This document shows, piece after piece, positions 25,726-35,876 of a DNA stretch of 64,000 nt. Both the position numbers and the translations under genes were made by a program. The first letter of the stretch is position 1, and every line of letters starts with the position of its first letter. The DNA is from Lentzea aerocolonigenes (GTDB taxonomy: Bacteria; Actinomycetota; Actinomycetes; Mycobacteriales; Pseudonocardiaceae). Where the stretch lies: NCBI RefSeq assembly GCF_000955955.1, contig NZ_JYJG01000016.1, positions 1 through 64,000 of the forward strand. The letters run 5' to 3'. The notes below the pieces were generated by a model that did no database searches, was not told the DNA's origin, and saw nothing but the letters and a program-made list of their open reading frames with translations.

Positions 25726-28700
25726 ATGAGCTCGATGCCTAGGGGAGAACGTCCACTGGACGAGGGCGACAGCCCGCTGTTGCGGTTCGCCGGAGATCTG
25801 CGCCGCCTTCGCGCCGAGGCGGGCGGCCCGCCGTACCGGGAGCTCGCCCGCAAAGCGCACTTCTCGGTCACCACGCTGTCCGAAGCCGCGGCCGGGCGGA
25901 AGCTGCCCGGCTTGGACGTCACGCTGGCGTACGTCCGGGCGTGCGGCGGCGACGAGAACACGTGGTCCCAACGCTGGCACGAGGTCGACGAGAGCCTGTT
26001 CCAGTCCAGGGTCAGCCCGTCGCCGTACGTGGGCCTGAGCGCGTTCACGAGAGAAGACGCCGACCGGTTCTTCGGCCGCGAGAAGCTCACCATCGCGCTC
26101 AGGGAACGCCTGGAGACGCAGAACTTCCTCGCGGTCTTCGGTGCATCCGGTGAGGGCAAGTCGTCGCTGCTCAAGGCCGGTCTCGCCCAGCACTTCGGCA
26201 ACCCGATCAGCTGCACACCCGGCACCGACCCGGACGCCTCCATCGCCGACGCGCTGGGCAAGAACCCCGACCTGCTCATCGTCGACCAGTTCGAGGAGCT
26301 CTTCACCCTGTGCGAGGACCCGGTCCAGCGCCAGGCGTTCCTCGACCTGCTCCTCAACGCCCCGTGCAAGACCACGATCGCGATCAGGTCCGACTTCTAC
26401 CCGCACTGCTCGCAGCACCCGGACCTGGCCGAAGCGCTCACCGACGCCCAGGTCCTGATCGGCACGATGACGCCGGACGAGCTGCGCCGCGCGATCACCC
26501 AGCCCGCCGCCACCGTGAACTGCACGGTCGAGGGCGCCCTGCTCACCACCCTGATCGCCGAGGCGACGGGCCGCAGCGGCGTGCTCCCGCTGGTCAGCCA
26601 CGCCCTGCTGGAGACCTGGCACCGCAAGCGCGGCAACATCCTCACCCTCGGCGCGTACAAAGCCGCCGGTGGCATCGACGGAGCACTCGCCCAGAGCGCC
26701 GAGACCGCCTACGCCGAGCTGACCGAGGACCAGCAGCCGCGAGCCCGCCAGCTGCTCCTCAGGCTCGCCGCGGACGGCACGAAACGCCCGGTCCCGCGCA
26801 GCGAGGTGATCGGCGACGAGGTCCTCGACGTGCTCGCCAACGCCCGCCTGGTCACGGTCGGCGAGAACACCGTCGAGGTCACCCACGAGGCGCTCTTCCG
26901 AGCCTGGCCACGCCTCGCCGCCTGGCTCGACGAGGACCGCGAAGGCCTGAAGACCCACCGCAGGCTCACCGAGGCCGCCCGCCTGTGGGAGGAGCTGGAC
27001 CGCGACTCGGGCGCGCTCTACCGGACCGTGAGGCTCACGGAGGCCACCGACTGGGCCGCCCGCACCGAACCCGCTCTCACCAAGACCGAGGACGCGTTCC
27101 TGACCGCGTCGAAGAACCTCTCTCGCCGGCGCACACGGCGTCTGCGCTGGGCCGCGGCGGGCCTGATCGCCCTCGTCCTCGCCACGACCGCGAGTGCCGT
27201 CACCGCCTCCCAGCAACGTGCCGAGGTCGAACGCCTCGGCCGCATCACTCAGTCGCAGCAGCTCGCCGCGCTCTCCGCCGCCCTGATGGCGAGCAACCCG
27301 GACGAGGCCGCCCGCAAGGCGTTGACCGCGTACCAGACCTCCCCGACCCAGGAAGCCCGCAGTCAGGTCCTCAGCACCGCGTTCAACCGTCAGCGCGAGA
27401 TCAACGTCAACGGCTACAGCGTGGTGGCCGGCAACGGCCTCATCGGACTCGCGACCGAACACGGCGCGCAGCTCTACGACAGCACCACCCTCGCGCACAT
27501 CGCCGACCTCCCCACGAACGGCTCGGTGTACGGGCTCCACTTCGCCGGGGACGGTCACATCGCCGTCGCCGACCCGACCGGCAAGGTCACGCTCAGATCC
27601 GGTCCCAGGGGCGAACCGGAGGTGCTGCGCGAGTCAGGCGACCAAACGGCGCTCGCCTTCACCGACGACAGCCGCGAGTTGATCGTCGGCGGCCAGATCT
27701 GGGACCTGGCCACCCGCAGGATCCGCGCGGAACTGCCGATCGGCACCGTGCCGCGCAGCGTCGACGTCCTCGGCGACACGCTCGCGGTCTACGGCCACGA
27801 CTCGGTGACCCTGTGGAGCATCAGCAAGGCTCAGCAGACCGGGGGTTTCACGATCAACGGCCGGATCAGCGACCTCGAGCTGCTGCCCGGCGACCAGGCG
27901 GTCGTCGGCACCATGGACGGCCCGGTGCAGCTGTGGAGCACCACCACCGGCAAGCAGATCAGGGAGCTGACCTCGTCCAGGTCCCCGGTCAACCTGGAGA
28001 CCAGCGACGACCGCACGATCCTCGCCGTGATGAGCCTCGGCGAGGACGAGATCCGGCTGTGGGACCTGGTCCACGACACCGCCCTGCCCTCGCTGCGGAT
28101 GGACCGCCTCAAGCACGACGCGGCCTTCACTCCGGACGGCCGTCTGGTCGTGCTCACCGACACCAGCCTGCGCGTGTGGTCGCGAGGCAGCGTGCCGATG
28201 GCCTCGGGTCACGCCATGCGGGCACTCGCCGTGGACCCCGACGGGACCGTCCTCACGTTCGACGACGGAGGTTTCATCGAACGCCGGGACGCCGGGACGG
28301 GGCCGATCAGCCGCGTCGCGACGGGCGTGACCAACCGTTCCGCTGCCGCGTTCAGCAAGGACGGGAAGCTGCTCGCCACCAGCGGCAACGGCGAGAAGCT
28401 CGCCGTCAGGAACGTCGCCGACGGCAAAGTGGTCCGCTCCCTCGACACATCCGGCAGTGGGACGCCGGCAGTGCTGACGCGCGCCTGGCCGGTTCAGCCC
28501 GAACCGTCGTCCGTGCAGGTCAGCAGCGTCTTCGGCGGCGAGCCCACCGCGATCGCCTTCGGCCGCTCCGACCACGACCTCGTCATCGGCTCGGAGGACG
28601 GCGTGGTCGCCATCCGGGACACCGGCACCTGGAACACCACGGGCCTCGGCAGGGTGCACGACGGCGCGGTGCGCACGTTCGCCCTGTCACCGGACAAGCG

Positions 28701-29031
28701 CACGCTCGCGACCGGCGGCGACGACGGGCTCATCACGCTGTGGGACACCACGACGTGGAAGAAGACCGGCGAACTCCGTGGACACACGAGCGGCGTGACA
28801 GCGCTGGAGTTCAGCCCCGACTCCACCCGGCTCGCGAGTGGCGGCAAGGACAAGAACGTCGTCGTCTGGGATCTCCACCAGAACAACGTCTGGGCGACCC
28901 TCACCGGGCACACACAGGGCGTCACGCACGTCGCGTGGATGCCCGACGGTCGTGCGGTGGTGTCTGCCGGGGCGGACGCGGTGATCAAGTGGCCGCTCGA
29001 CGTGGAAACCGCGTTGCGAGCACTCGCTTGA
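25726..29031 (+). CDS. HTH-nSTAND1 NTPase-TM-WD40 protein (paralogue A)
   Basis: 1101 aa. Residues 10-90 are an Xre-like HTH (YRELARKAHFSVTTLSEAA). A STAND NTPase begins SPYVGLSAF and carries Walker [12 protein letters not shown] (about 140) and Walker [15 protein letters not shown] (about 185). The helical part ends in a basic run (SRRRTRRLRW) and one membrane helix at about 475-492. Residues 560-1101 are WD40-like blades, the last three strongest (GHTSGVTALEFSPDSTRLASGG). By the positive-inside rule the NTPase is cytoplasmic and the propeller outside. STAND proteins are ligand-triggered switches; the signal and output are unknown. No ribosome site; start shared with paralogue B. Confidence 0.9.
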   Translation: MSSMPRGERPLDEGDSPLLRFAGDLRRLRAEAGGPPYRELARKAHFSVTTLSEAAAGRKLPGLDVTLAYVRACGGDENTWSQRWHEVDESLFQSRVSPSPYVGLSAFTREDADRFFGREKLTIALRERLETQNFLAVFGASGEGKSSLLKAGLAQHFGNPISCTPGTDPDASIADALGKNPDLLIVDQFEELFTLCEDPVQRQAFLDLLLNAPCKTTIAIRSDFYPHCSQHPDLAEALTDAQVLIGTMTPDELRRAITQPAATVNCTVEGALLTTLIAEATGRSGVLPLVSHALLETWHRKRGNILTLGAYKAAGGIDGALAQSAETAYAELTEDQQPRARQLLLRLAADGTKRPVPRSEVIGDEVLDVLANARLVTVGENTVEVTHEALFRAWPRLAAWLDEDREGLKTHRRLTEAARLWEELDRDSGALYRTVRLTEATDWAARTEPALTKTEDAFLTASKNLSRRRTRRLRWAAAGLIALVLATTASAVTASQQRAEVERLGRITQSQQLAALSAALMASNPDEAARKALTAYQTSPTQEARSQVLSTAFNRQREINVNGYSVVAGNGLIGLATEHGAQLYDSTTLAHIADLPTNGSVYGLHFAGDGHIAVADPTGKVTLRSGPRGEPEVLRESGDQTALAFTDDSRELIVGGQIWDLATRRIRAELPIGTVPRSVDVLGDTLAVYGHDSVTLWSISKAQQTGGFTINGRISDLELLPGDQAVVGTMDGPVQLWSTTTGKQIRELTSSRSPVNLETSDDRTILAVMSLGEDEIRLWDLVHDTALPSLRMDRLKHDAAFTPDGRLVVLTDTSLRVWSRGSVPMASGHAMRALAVDPDGTVLTFDDGGFIERRDAGTGPISRVATGVTNRSAAAFSKDGKLLATSGNGEKLAVRNVADGKVVRSLDTSGSGTPAVLTRAWPVQPEPSSVQVSSVFGGEPTAIAFGRSDHDLVIGSEDGVVAIRDTGTWNTTGLGRVHDGAVRTFALSPDKRTLATGGDDGLITLWDTTTWKKTGELRGHTSGVTALEFSPDSTRLASGGKDKNVVVWDLHQNNVWATLTGHTQGVTHVAWMPDGRAVVSAGADAVIKWPLDVETALRALA

Positions 29032-29074
29032 TCCGTTGTTCGTGGTCGGGCCCGCGAACGTCGTACAACGGATC
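29030..29074. promoter_or_regulatory. inverted repeat between the two nSTAND genes
   Basis: Perfect 10-bp arms GATCCGTTGT and ACAACGGATC, 25 nt apart, starting at the stop codon of paralogue A and ending 39 bp before paralogue B. The arms share GTTGT/ACAAC with the repeat upstream of paralogue A. Confidence 0.5.
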
Positions 29075-29113
29075 TCGGACAACAACCCTCTGACCAGCAC
29101 GCACTCTGCCAGC

Positions 29114-32100
29114 ATGAGTGCGATGCCTAGAGGGGAACGTCCGCTGGACGACGGTGACAGTCCGCTGTTGCAGTTCGCCGCGGACCTACGACGACTGCGG
29201 ACCAACGCGGGACTGCCGAGCTATCGGGAGCTGTCCCGGCGCGCGCACTTCTCCGCGAGCACGCTGTCCGAGGCGGCGGGCGGGCGGAAGCTGCCGGGTC
29301 TCGACGCGACGCTCGCGTACGTCCGCGGGTGCCACGGCGACGAGAGCGCGTGGGAGCAACGCTGGCACGACCTGGCCGTGGCCATGGCGCAGAGCAGGGA
29401 GACGAACAACGGCCCATCGCCGTACGTGGGCCTGAACCCGTTCACGAGAGAGGACGCGGACAGGTTCTTCGGCCGGGAAGCGCTGACCCACACGTTGCTC
29501 GACCGCCTCGAACGCCAGCGGTTCCTCGCGGTGTTCGGGGCGTCCGGCGAGGGCAAGTCGTCGTTGCTGCGGGCGGGTATCGCGGCGAAGTTCGAACGTT
29601 CGGTGGTCTGCACGCCCGGCCACGACCCGGACGCGGCGATCGCCGAGGCGCTCGACCGGAACCCCGATCTGCTCGTCGTCGACCAGTTCGAGGAGCTCTT
29701 CACGCTGTGCGACGACGAGGTGCAACGGGCTGCGTTCCTCGACGCACTGCTCTCCGCCGACTGCCGCCGCGTCATCGCGATCCGGTCCGACTTCTACCCT
29801 CATTGCGCGCAGTACCCGAAGCTCGCCGACGCACTCACGGACGCACAGGTGCTCCTCGGCACGATGACGCCCGACGAGCTGCGGCGGGCCATCACGCAGC
29901 CCGCCGCCACCGTTGGCTGCACGGTCGAAACGGCCCTGTTGACCACCCTCGTCGCAGAGGCGGCGGGACGCAGCGGCGTGCTCCCCCTCGTGTCGCACGC
30001 GCTGCTCGAAACGTGGCATCGCAGGCGCGGCAACACGGTGACCCTGGCCGGCTACCAGGCCGCGGGCGGGATCCAGGGCGCGCTCGCCCAGAGCGCCGAA
30101 GCCGCGTACGCCTCCTTCGACGAAGACGAGCAACGCCTCGCCAAGCAGCTCCTGCTCCGGCTCAGCGCCGACGGCACCAAACGCCCGATCCCGCGCCAGG
30201 ACGTCGTCGGTGAAGAAGTCCTCGACGTCCTCGCCGAGACCAGGTTGATCACCGTCGACGAGCACACCGTCGAGGTGACGCACGAGGCGCTGTTCCGGGC
30301 CTGGCCGCGGCTGCGGTCGTGGCTGGACGAGGACCACGAGGGCCTCCGGACACACCGCAGGCTCACCGATGCGGCCCGCACGTGGCACGAGCTGGGCCGC
30401 GACGACGACTCGCTCTACCGGACGGGAAGGCTCGCCGAGACGACCGAGTGGATCACCAGAGCCACTCCGGAGCTGACCGCCACCGAACGCGAGTTCATCG
30501 GCGCTTCGAAGGCGCGCGAACGCCGTCGTTCCCGCCGCCAGCGCCTGGTCGCCGCGGGGCTGACGGCACTGCTGGTCGCCACCACGGCGACCGCGGTGGT
30601 CGCCGTGCAGCAACGCCGTGAGGTCGATCGGCTGGGGCTCGTGCGGCAGTCACAGCAGCTCGCCGAGGCCTCGGAGGCACTCGTGGGCACCGACCCCGGA
30701 CTCGCCGCGCAGAAGGCGTCCGAGGCGTACCGGACCTACCCGACCGCCGAGGCACGCGGCCGGGTGCTCAGCGCGGCCGCCGCAGCGTCCTACGGCCGTG
30801 AGATCAGCCTGGACGGCGCGGGCATAGGACGCACCATGCAGCACAACGGCGCGTGGAGCTACACGATCGTCCGCGGCGAAGTCGTCACGGTAGGCGGCAA
30901 CGGCATCGACACCTATGACGCCGAGAGCTTCCGTCACGTCAGGTCGGTCCCAGGCGACGGGTCCAGCTACATCTTCGGCTGGGCCATCACCGACGACGGC
31001 CGGATGGCGGTGTCCGAGGGCAATGGACGGATCACCCTGCGGGCCAGTCCGGACGCCCGGCCGGAGCCGTTCATCACGACGCCGCAACCGGTCGGCGTCC
31101 ACTTCACCGACGACGGCCGGTCACTGCTCGTCGGCGGAACGGTCTACGACCTCGCCACCAAGCAGAAGCGGTACGAGCTGCCAGTCGGAGCGATCACCGG
31201 TCCGTTCACGATCGAGGACGAGAAGACTCTCGCGCTCGCCTCCGGCAGTTCGGTCGCAGTGTGGGACCTGGCGACCCGGCAGCAGACCGGCGGCTTCACG
31301 CTGGGCTCCGGCAACGTCTACCGGATCACGTTGCTGCCCGGCGGCAGGTACGCCGCCGTCGGCACGGACGAAGGTCTGGTGCAGGTGCGCGACATCGCGT
31401 CCGGCGCCGTCGTCGCGACGCCACCGAGTCATGCCGGCGGGGTCACCTCGCTCACGCTGAGCCCCGACAAGACCGTTCTCGTCACGGCTGGTGTGGACGG
31501 CAAGGTGAACATGTGGGACGTGGCTCGCGGCACCAGGCTCGCCACGCTCACGGTCGGCGAGCCCGTGCGCGGCGCGAGCTACATCGCGGACGGTTCGCTC
31601 ACCATCCTCACCGACCGCTCGTTGAGGTTCTGGCCGCCCGCCAACATGCCCAAGACGTCCGGACTGGTGGTGCGCGCGCTCGCGGTCGATGCCGACGGCT
31701 CGGTGCTCACGGTCGATGACGCTGGTGTGATCGAACGCCGTGACAGCGCCTTGCGTACCGTGCATCGGCAGGAGACCGGAATCGCGAAAGGCGCGATGAG
31801 CCGTTTCAGCCGGGACGGCAAGCAGCTCGCGACGAGCGCACCGCTCTCGGTGCTGGACGTGGCGACGGGCAAGCCGGTCGCGAACCTGCCCGCGCTCGGG
31901 TTCCGCAGCGAGGCGCGCCCACCGGTGGCTCTGGAGTTCAACGGCCGCTCCCTGCTCGCGATCGGCGGGGAGGTGCCGGACGGTGTGTGGCCGGTCGCCG
32001 GCGCCGCCCAGCCCACGCTGATCGGCGGGCTGGCCTGGGGACAACGCACGTCGGCCGCCCTCGGCCGGTCCGACCAGGAGATCGTGATCGGCCGCGAGGA

Positions 32101-32533
32101 CGGCGGCATCAGCGTGCGCGACACCAGGACGTGGGACGAGAAGGCGTTGCAGAGCCCGCACAAGAGTCCGGTCAGGGCATTGGCGGTCTCACCGGACCGC
32201 AAGCTGCTCGCGACCGGTGACGACAGCGGTGTGATCGCGCTCTGGGACACCTCGACGTGGCAGCTGACCGGCGAACTGCACGGTCACACCCAGGCGGTGG
32301 CATCGCTGGAGTTCAGCCCCGACTCGTCCCGTCTCGCGAGCGGCGGCCGGGATCGGGACGTCATCGTGTGGGAGGTGAGCGGCCGGTCGCTGTGGGCGAA
32401 GCTGCGCGGTCACACCCAGGCCGTCACACACCTGGCGTGGCGGCCGGACGGTTCGACGCTGGTGTCCGCGGGCAGCGACGCCGTGACCGTGTGGGGCCTG
32501 GACGTGAACCAGGCCCTCGACACGATTCGTTAG
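29114..32533 (+). CDS. HTH-nSTAND1 NTPase-TM-WD40 protein (paralogue B)
   Basis: 1139 aa, same architecture as the preceding gene: N-terminal HTH ([19 protein letters not shown]), STAND NTPase with Walker [12 protein letters not shown] and Walker [15 protein letters not shown], a membrane helix after a basic [10 protein letters not shown] run (about 478-495), then WD40-like blades to the end. The HTH and NTPase are close to identical to paralogue A, whereas the propeller differs more. ATG at 29114 aligns with the start of paralogue A, including the shared upstream ACTCTGCCAGC. The stop TAG overlaps the convergent ispH stop by 4 bp. Confidence 0.9.
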   Translation: MSAMPRGERPLDDGDSPLLQFAADLRRLRTNAGLPSYRELSRRAHFSASTLSEAAGGRKLPGLDATLAYVRGCHGDESAWEQRWHDLAVAMAQSRETNNGPSPYVGLNPFTREDADRFFGREALTHTLLDRLERQRFLAVFGASGEGKSSLLRAGIAAKFERSVVCTPGHDPDAAIAEALDRNPDLLVVDQFEELFTLCDDEVQRAAFLDALLSADCRRVIAIRSDFYPHCAQYPKLADALTDAQVLLGTMTPDELRRAITQPAATVGCTVETALLTTLVAEAAGRSGVLPLVSHALLETWHRRRGNTVTLAGYQAAGGIQGALAQSAEAAYASFDEDEQRLAKQLLLRLSADGTKRPIPRQDVVGEEVLDVLAETRLITVDEHTVEVTHEALFRAWPRLRSWLDEDHEGLRTHRRLTDAARTWHELGRDDDSLYRTGRLAETTEWITRATPELTATEREFIGASKARERRRSRRQRLVAAGLTALLVATTATAVVAVQQRREVDRLGLVRQSQQLAEASEALVGTDPGLAAQKASEAYRTYPTAEARGRVLSAAAAASYGREISLDGAGIGRTMQHNGAWSYTIVRGEVVTVGGNGIDTYDAESFRHVRSVPGDGSSYIFGWAITDDGRMAVSEGNGRITLRASPDARPEPFITTPQPVGVHFTDDGRSLLVGGTVYDLATKQKRYELPVGAITGPFTIEDEKTLALASGSSVAVWDLATRQQTGGFTLGSGNVYRITLLPGGRYAAVGTDEGLVQVRDIASGAVVATPPSHAGGVTSLTLSPDKTVLVTAGVDGKVNMWDVARGTRLATLTVGEPVRGASYIADGSLTILTDRSLRFWPPANMPKTSGLVVRALAVDADGSVLTVDDAGVIERRDSALRTVHRQETGIAKGAMSRFSRDGKQLATSAPLSVLDVATGKPVANLPALGFRSEARPPVALEFNGRSLLAIGGEVPDGVWPVAGAAQPTLIGGLAWGQRTSAALGRSDQEIVIGREDGGISVRDTRTWDEKALQSPHKSPVRALAVSPDRKLLATGDDSGVIALWDTSTWQLTGELHGHTQAVASLEFSPDSSRLASGGRDRDVIVWEVSGRSLWAKLRGHTQAVTHLAWRPDGSTLVSAGSDAVTVWGLDVNQALDTIR

Positions 32534-33474
32534 CGAACCAGGTCCTTGCGGAGCTCACGCGGCAACGAGAAGGTGATCCGCTCGTTCGCCGTGGTGATCT
32601 CCTCGACCTCGCCGTAGCCGTGCGACTCGAGGAACTTCAGCAGTTCCATCACCAGCAGGTCCGGCACCGACGCGCCCGACGTGACGCCGACGGTCTCGAC
32701 GCCCTCGAGCCACGCCAGGTCGACCTCCTTGGCGTAGTCGATCAGGTACGAGGCCTTGGCGCCGTGCTGCAGCGCGACCTCGACCAGCCGGACCGAGTTC
32801 GAGGAGTTCTTCGAGCCCACGACGAGCACCAGGTCGCACGACGGCGCCATCGTCTTCACCGCGGTCTGGCGGTTCGAGGTGGCGTAGCAGATGTCGTCGG
32901 ACGGCGGGTCCTGCAGCTCCGGGAAGCGGTCCTTGAGCTGCCGGACCCGCACCATGGTCTCGTCGACCGACAGCGTGGTCTGGGACAGCCAGATGACCTT
33001 GTTCGGGTCGCGGACCTCGACCTTGGCGGCGTCCTCCGCGGTGTCCACGAGCTTCACGTGGTCGGGCGCCTCACCGGCGGTGCCCTCGACCTCTTCGTGG
33101 CCCTCGTGGCCGATCAGGAGGATGTCGTAGTCCTCCTTGGCGAACCGCACGGCTTCCTTGTGCACCTTCGTCACCAACGGGCACGTGGCGTCGATGGTGC
33201 GCAACGAGCGTTGCGCCGCCTCCTCGTGGACAGCCGGCGACACGCCGTGCGCTGAGAACACCACGAGAGCGCCCTCAGGAACCTCGTCCGTCTCGTTGAC
33301 GAAGATGGCACCGCGGTCGGACAGCGTCTCCACGACGTACTTGTTGTGGACGATCTCCTTGCGCACGTAGACGGGCGCACCGTACTTCTCGAGGGCGAGC
33401 TCGACCGTCTCCACGGCACGATCAACGCCCGCGCAGTAACCACGCGGCTTCGCCAACAGGACTCGCTTGGGCAT
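32530..33474 (-). CDS. ispH: 4-hydroxy-3-methylbut-2-enyl diphosphate reductase
   Basis: 314 aa. The three iron-sulfur cysteines are visible in [24 protein letters not shown] and [10 protein letters not shown]. Further active-site blocks are [10 protein letters not shown] and [11 protein letters not shown]. It catalyses the last step of the MEP pathway, giving IPP and DMAPP, and feeds the prenyl synthase encoded at 53.2 kb. ATG at 33474 is right after GGAGGC, with a TACCCT box 6 nt upstream of the ATG, so both a short ribosome site and leaderless initiation are possible; an upstream in-frame extension was rejected. Confidence 0.97.
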   Translation of the reverse strand: MPKRVLLAKPRGYCAGVDRAVETVELALEKYGAPVYVRKEIVHNKYVVETLSDRGAIFVNETDEVPEGALVVFSAHGVSPAVHEEAAQRSLRTIDATCPLVTKVHKEAVRFAKEDYDILLIGHEGHEEVEGTAGEAPDHVKLVDTAEDAAKVEVRDPNKVIWLSQTTLSVDETMVRVRQLKDRFPELQDPPSDDICYATSNRQTAVKTMAPSCDLVLVVGSKNSSNSVRLVEVALQHGAKASYLIDYAKEVDLAWLEGVETVGVTSGASVPDLLVMELLKFLESHGYGEVEEITTANERITFSLPRELRKDLVR

Positions 33475-33480
33475 GCCTCC

Positions 33481-33486
33481 AGGGTA
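33481..33486 (-). promoter_or_regulatory. -10-like box at ispH start
   Basis: TACCCT on the minus strand, 6 nt before the ispH ATG. Confidence 0.4.
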
Positions 33487-33536
33487 CCCAGGGCGTTCCG
33501 TCGCATTCTCAGCGCTGTTGCGGCAGGCTAGTGCGC

Positions 33537-34028
33537 ATGAAGCCACTGCCATTGGGTGTCCGCGTCGCCGCTGGACTCGCGGTGACCGCCCTCGAACAGG
33601 CGCGCAGGCTGCCGCAGCAGCTCGCCGGACTCCCCCTCACGGTGGTCAGCGAGGCGATGCAGTTGTCCATGCGCGTGCAGCAGCATGTGACCGAACTCGC
33701 CATCAAAGGTGACGACGTCCTGTCTGGACTGAGGCCCGCGGAGGAGGAGCCGGAGTGGGCGACGTTCGACGAGGACGGCGACAACGACACCGCGGTCGTC
33801 GAGGAGTCGGCTGACGACCCGTGGGAGGAAGAGGAACGGGCGATCGCCGAGGTGCCCGAGTTCCTGCCCATGTACGACGAGCTGTCGATCGCCCAGTTGC
33901 GGGCCCGTCTGCGCAATCTCGACGTCGAACAGCTCGAGGAGCTGCTGAGCTACGAGAAGGCGCACGAGGCCAGGCCTGAGTTCGTGGGCATGCTCAACCG
34001 CAGGATCGCGACGGTCAAGTCTCAGTGA
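33537..34028 (+). CDS. lipid-droplet-associated-type protein (Rv1109c family)
   Basis: 163 aa. N-terminal amphipathic region ([39 protein letters not shown] region), a very acidic middle (residues 70-110), and a C-terminal helix pair ([32 protein letters not shown]). The same family occupies the same place beside ispH and xseA in mycobacteria, where the annotation is lipid-droplet-associated protein. Function here is inferred from that family. ATG at 33537 follows GGCAGG; a GTG two codons earlier is possible. The stop overlaps the xseA start. Confidence 0.78.
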   Translation: MKPLPLGVRVAAGLAVTALEQARRLPQQLAGLPLTVVSEAMQLSMRVQQHVTELAIKGDDVLSGLRPAEEEPEWATFDEDGDNDTAVVEESADDPWEEEERAIAEVPEFLPMYDELSIAQLRARLRNLDVEQLEELLSYEKAHEARPEFVGMLNRRIATVKSQ

Positions 34029-35263
34029 CTGAAGGAAAATCCACGCCGGAGAACCCCTGGCCGGTGCGGACGGTCGCCCGCAAGCTGCTCGACTGGATCA
34101 ACCGGCTCGGCGAGCTCTGGGTCGAGGGCCAGGTCACGCAGCTGAACGCGCGCAGCTCCACGGCGTTCCTGACGCTGCGCGACCCGAGCGTCGACATGTC
34201 GATGTCGATCACCGCCAACGCCTCGCTGGTGCGCGAGCTGCAGCTCACCGAGGGCAGCCGGGTGATCGTCCACGGGAAGATCAGCTTCTACCCGAACCGG
34301 GGCACGCTGTCGTTGCGCGCGGACGAGATCCGCGCGGTCGGCATCGGTGAGCTGCTCGCGCGCATCGAGCGACTGCGCAAGCTGCTGCACGCCGAGGGCC
34401 TGTTCGACCCGCGCCGCAAGCGCCGCCCGCCGTTCCTGCCGCAGAAGATCGGTCTGATCACCGGTCGTGCCTCCGCGGCGGAACGAGACGTGCTCACGAA
34501 CGCGCGGAACCGTTGGCCCGCAGCGCATTTCCGCGTCATCAACGTCGCCGTGCAGGGGCCGATGGCGGTCACCCAGGTGATGACCGCGCTGTCCACTCTG
34601 GACCGCGACCCGGAGTGCGATGTGATCATCATCGCGCGCGGTGGCGGCAGCGTGGAGGACCTGCTGCCGTTCTCCGACGAGGCGCTGTGCCGGGCGGTGT
34701 CCCAGTGCCGCACTCCGGTGCTGTCCGCGATCGGGCACGAACCGGACACCCCGCTCGTCGACCACGTCGCGGACCTGCGTTGTTCGACGCCGACCGACGC
34801 AGGCAAACGGGTGGTTCCGGATGTCGCTGAAGAGAGTGAACGCGTCCGCCAGATGCGCGACCGCGGCCGGCGCGCGCTGCACGGCTGGGTCGACCGCGAA
34901 CGCAAACTGCTCGACGCTCTGCGCTCCCGACCAGTACTTTCGGATCCGTACGGTCCTCTGGAGCGCCGTGCCGAAGAGGTGAAACGCCTTCGCGACCAGA
35001 GCCGCAGGGCCGTCACGCAACGTCTCGATCGGGAGGACGTCCACCTCTCCGGGACGAAAGCCCGCTTGACGACCCTCGGACCAGCCGCCACGCTGGCCCG
35101 CGGATACGCCGTTGTGCAACTCGTCACACCCGACGGGCCCGACGGCGTGTTGCGTTCTGTGACGGACGCGCCGAGCGGAACACAGCTGCGGGTACGCGTC
35201 GTTGACGGAGCAGTGGGAGCAGTGGTCACCAGTGCGGAAGGGGGAGGTACCGATGATGCGTGA
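34025..35263 (+). CDS. xseA: exodeoxyribonuclease VII large subunit
   Basis: 412 aa. N-terminal OB-fold ([37 protein letters not shown]), then the catalytic domain with [39 protein letters not shown] and [19 protein letters not shown], and a helical C-terminus. It degrades single-stranded DNA with the small subunit XseB. GTG at 34025 overlaps the previous stop (GTGA). It overlaps the following small gene by 11 bp. An extra gene separates it from xseB, unlike the usual direct pair. Confidence 0.97.
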   Translation: MTEGKSTPENPWPVRTVARKLLDWINRLGELWVEGQVTQLNARSSTAFLTLRDPSVDMSMSITANASLVRELQLTEGSRVIVHGKISFYPNRGTLSLRADEIRAVGIGELLARIERLRKLLHAEGLFDPRRKRRPPFLPQKIGLITGRASAAERDVLTNARNRWPAAHFRVINVAVQGPMAVTQVMTALSTLDRDPECDVIIIARGGGSVEDLLPFSDEALCRAVSQCRTPVLSAIGHEPDTPLVDHVADLRCSTPTDAGKRVVPDVAEESERVRQMRDRGRRALHGWVDRERKLLDALRSRPVLSDPYGPLERRAEEVKRLRDQSRRAVTQRLDREDVHLSGTKARLTTLGPAATLARGYAVVQLVTPDGPDGVLRSVTDAPSGTQLRVRVVDGAVGAVVTSAEGGGTDDA

Positions 35264-35597
35264 TGCCGTGTTCCTGCCCCTGACCATGGAGGCGGCCGGC
35301 AATTGCACCTCGGGACTGCGGCACAAGGCGGAGGCGGCGAACCGCGCCGCGGCGGACTGCTGGACGGCACTGGTGGGCGACTGCGACACCACGAGCCGCC
35401 GCACGCTGATCCTCACGCTGCACGATCTGAGCGAGGCCACCGCGGGAACGGTCCAGTACCGGCGCGTCGCGGAGGCCGAGGCGCTCATCGACGAGGCGGT
35501 GCGAGAGGGTGACGGCGAAGAGTTCGCGGAGGCGCTCGTCGGGTACGACCTGGCCGTCGCGACCGTGTTGAGCCGTCTGAGGAGCCAGTCCGCGTGA
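35253..35597 (+). CDS. hypothetical 114-aa protein between xseA and xseB
   Basis: 114 aa, not recognised. ATG at 35253 is preceded by a strong GGGGGAGG ribosome site lying inside the end of xseA. The product is soluble and mostly helical by composition, with a long C-terminal helix ([37 protein letters not shown]). It overlaps xseA by 11 bp and xseB by 4 bp (GTGA), so it must be co-translated with both exonuclease VII subunits. That arrangement suggests a role with the exonuclease or simple operon passenger status. Confidence 0.75.
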   Translation: MMRDAVFLPLTMEAAGNCTSGLRHKAEAANRAAADCWTALVGDCDTTSRRTLILTLHDLSEATAGTVQYRRVAEAEALIDEAVREGDGEEFAEALVGYDLAVATVLSRLRSQSA

Positions 35598-35809
35598 GTT
35601 CGGAAACACTCGGTTACGAAGCCGCCCGTGACGAGCTGGTCGAGGTGGTCCGCAAGCTGGAGGCCGGTGGCCTGTCGCTGGAGGACTCACTCGCCCTGTG
35701 GGAACGCGGTGAGGTGCTCGCCAAGACTTGTGAGCAGCATCTCGCCGGTGCGCGCGAGCGAATCGATGCAGCTCTCGCTGTGGTCGAGGAGGACGTTTCC
35801 GAGGCGTGA
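35594..35809 (+). CDS. xseB: exodeoxyribonuclease VII small subunit
   Basis: 71 aa, the normal size. The family pattern [34 protein letters not shown] is followed by [13 protein letters not shown] and an acidic tail. It binds the helical C-terminus of XseA to complete exonuclease VII. The GTG start overlaps the upstream stop by 4 bp. Confidence 0.96.
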   Translation: MSSETLGYEAARDELVEVVRKLEAGGLSLEDSLALWERGEVLAKTCEQHLAGARERIDAALAVVEEDVSEA

Positions 35810-35876
35810 TCCCGTGCAAGGATTCAGAATGCCGATCACAAACCCGGCACGCTGAGTAGTCGCATGGAGGCGCGCA

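Noticed and set aside
24439..27558. Very long open frame on the minus strand (over 1000 codons) across rmuC, DUF6542 and nSTAND A
   Set aside because: Antisense to genes with clear motifs; its translation is low-complexity Arg/Gly/Ala/Asp without any domain, a GC-bias shadow.
26310..29093. Over 900 codons open in a second plus-strand frame within nSTAND A
   Set aside because: Arg/Pro/His-rich out-of-frame shadow; the other frame has HTH, Walker and WD40 motifs.
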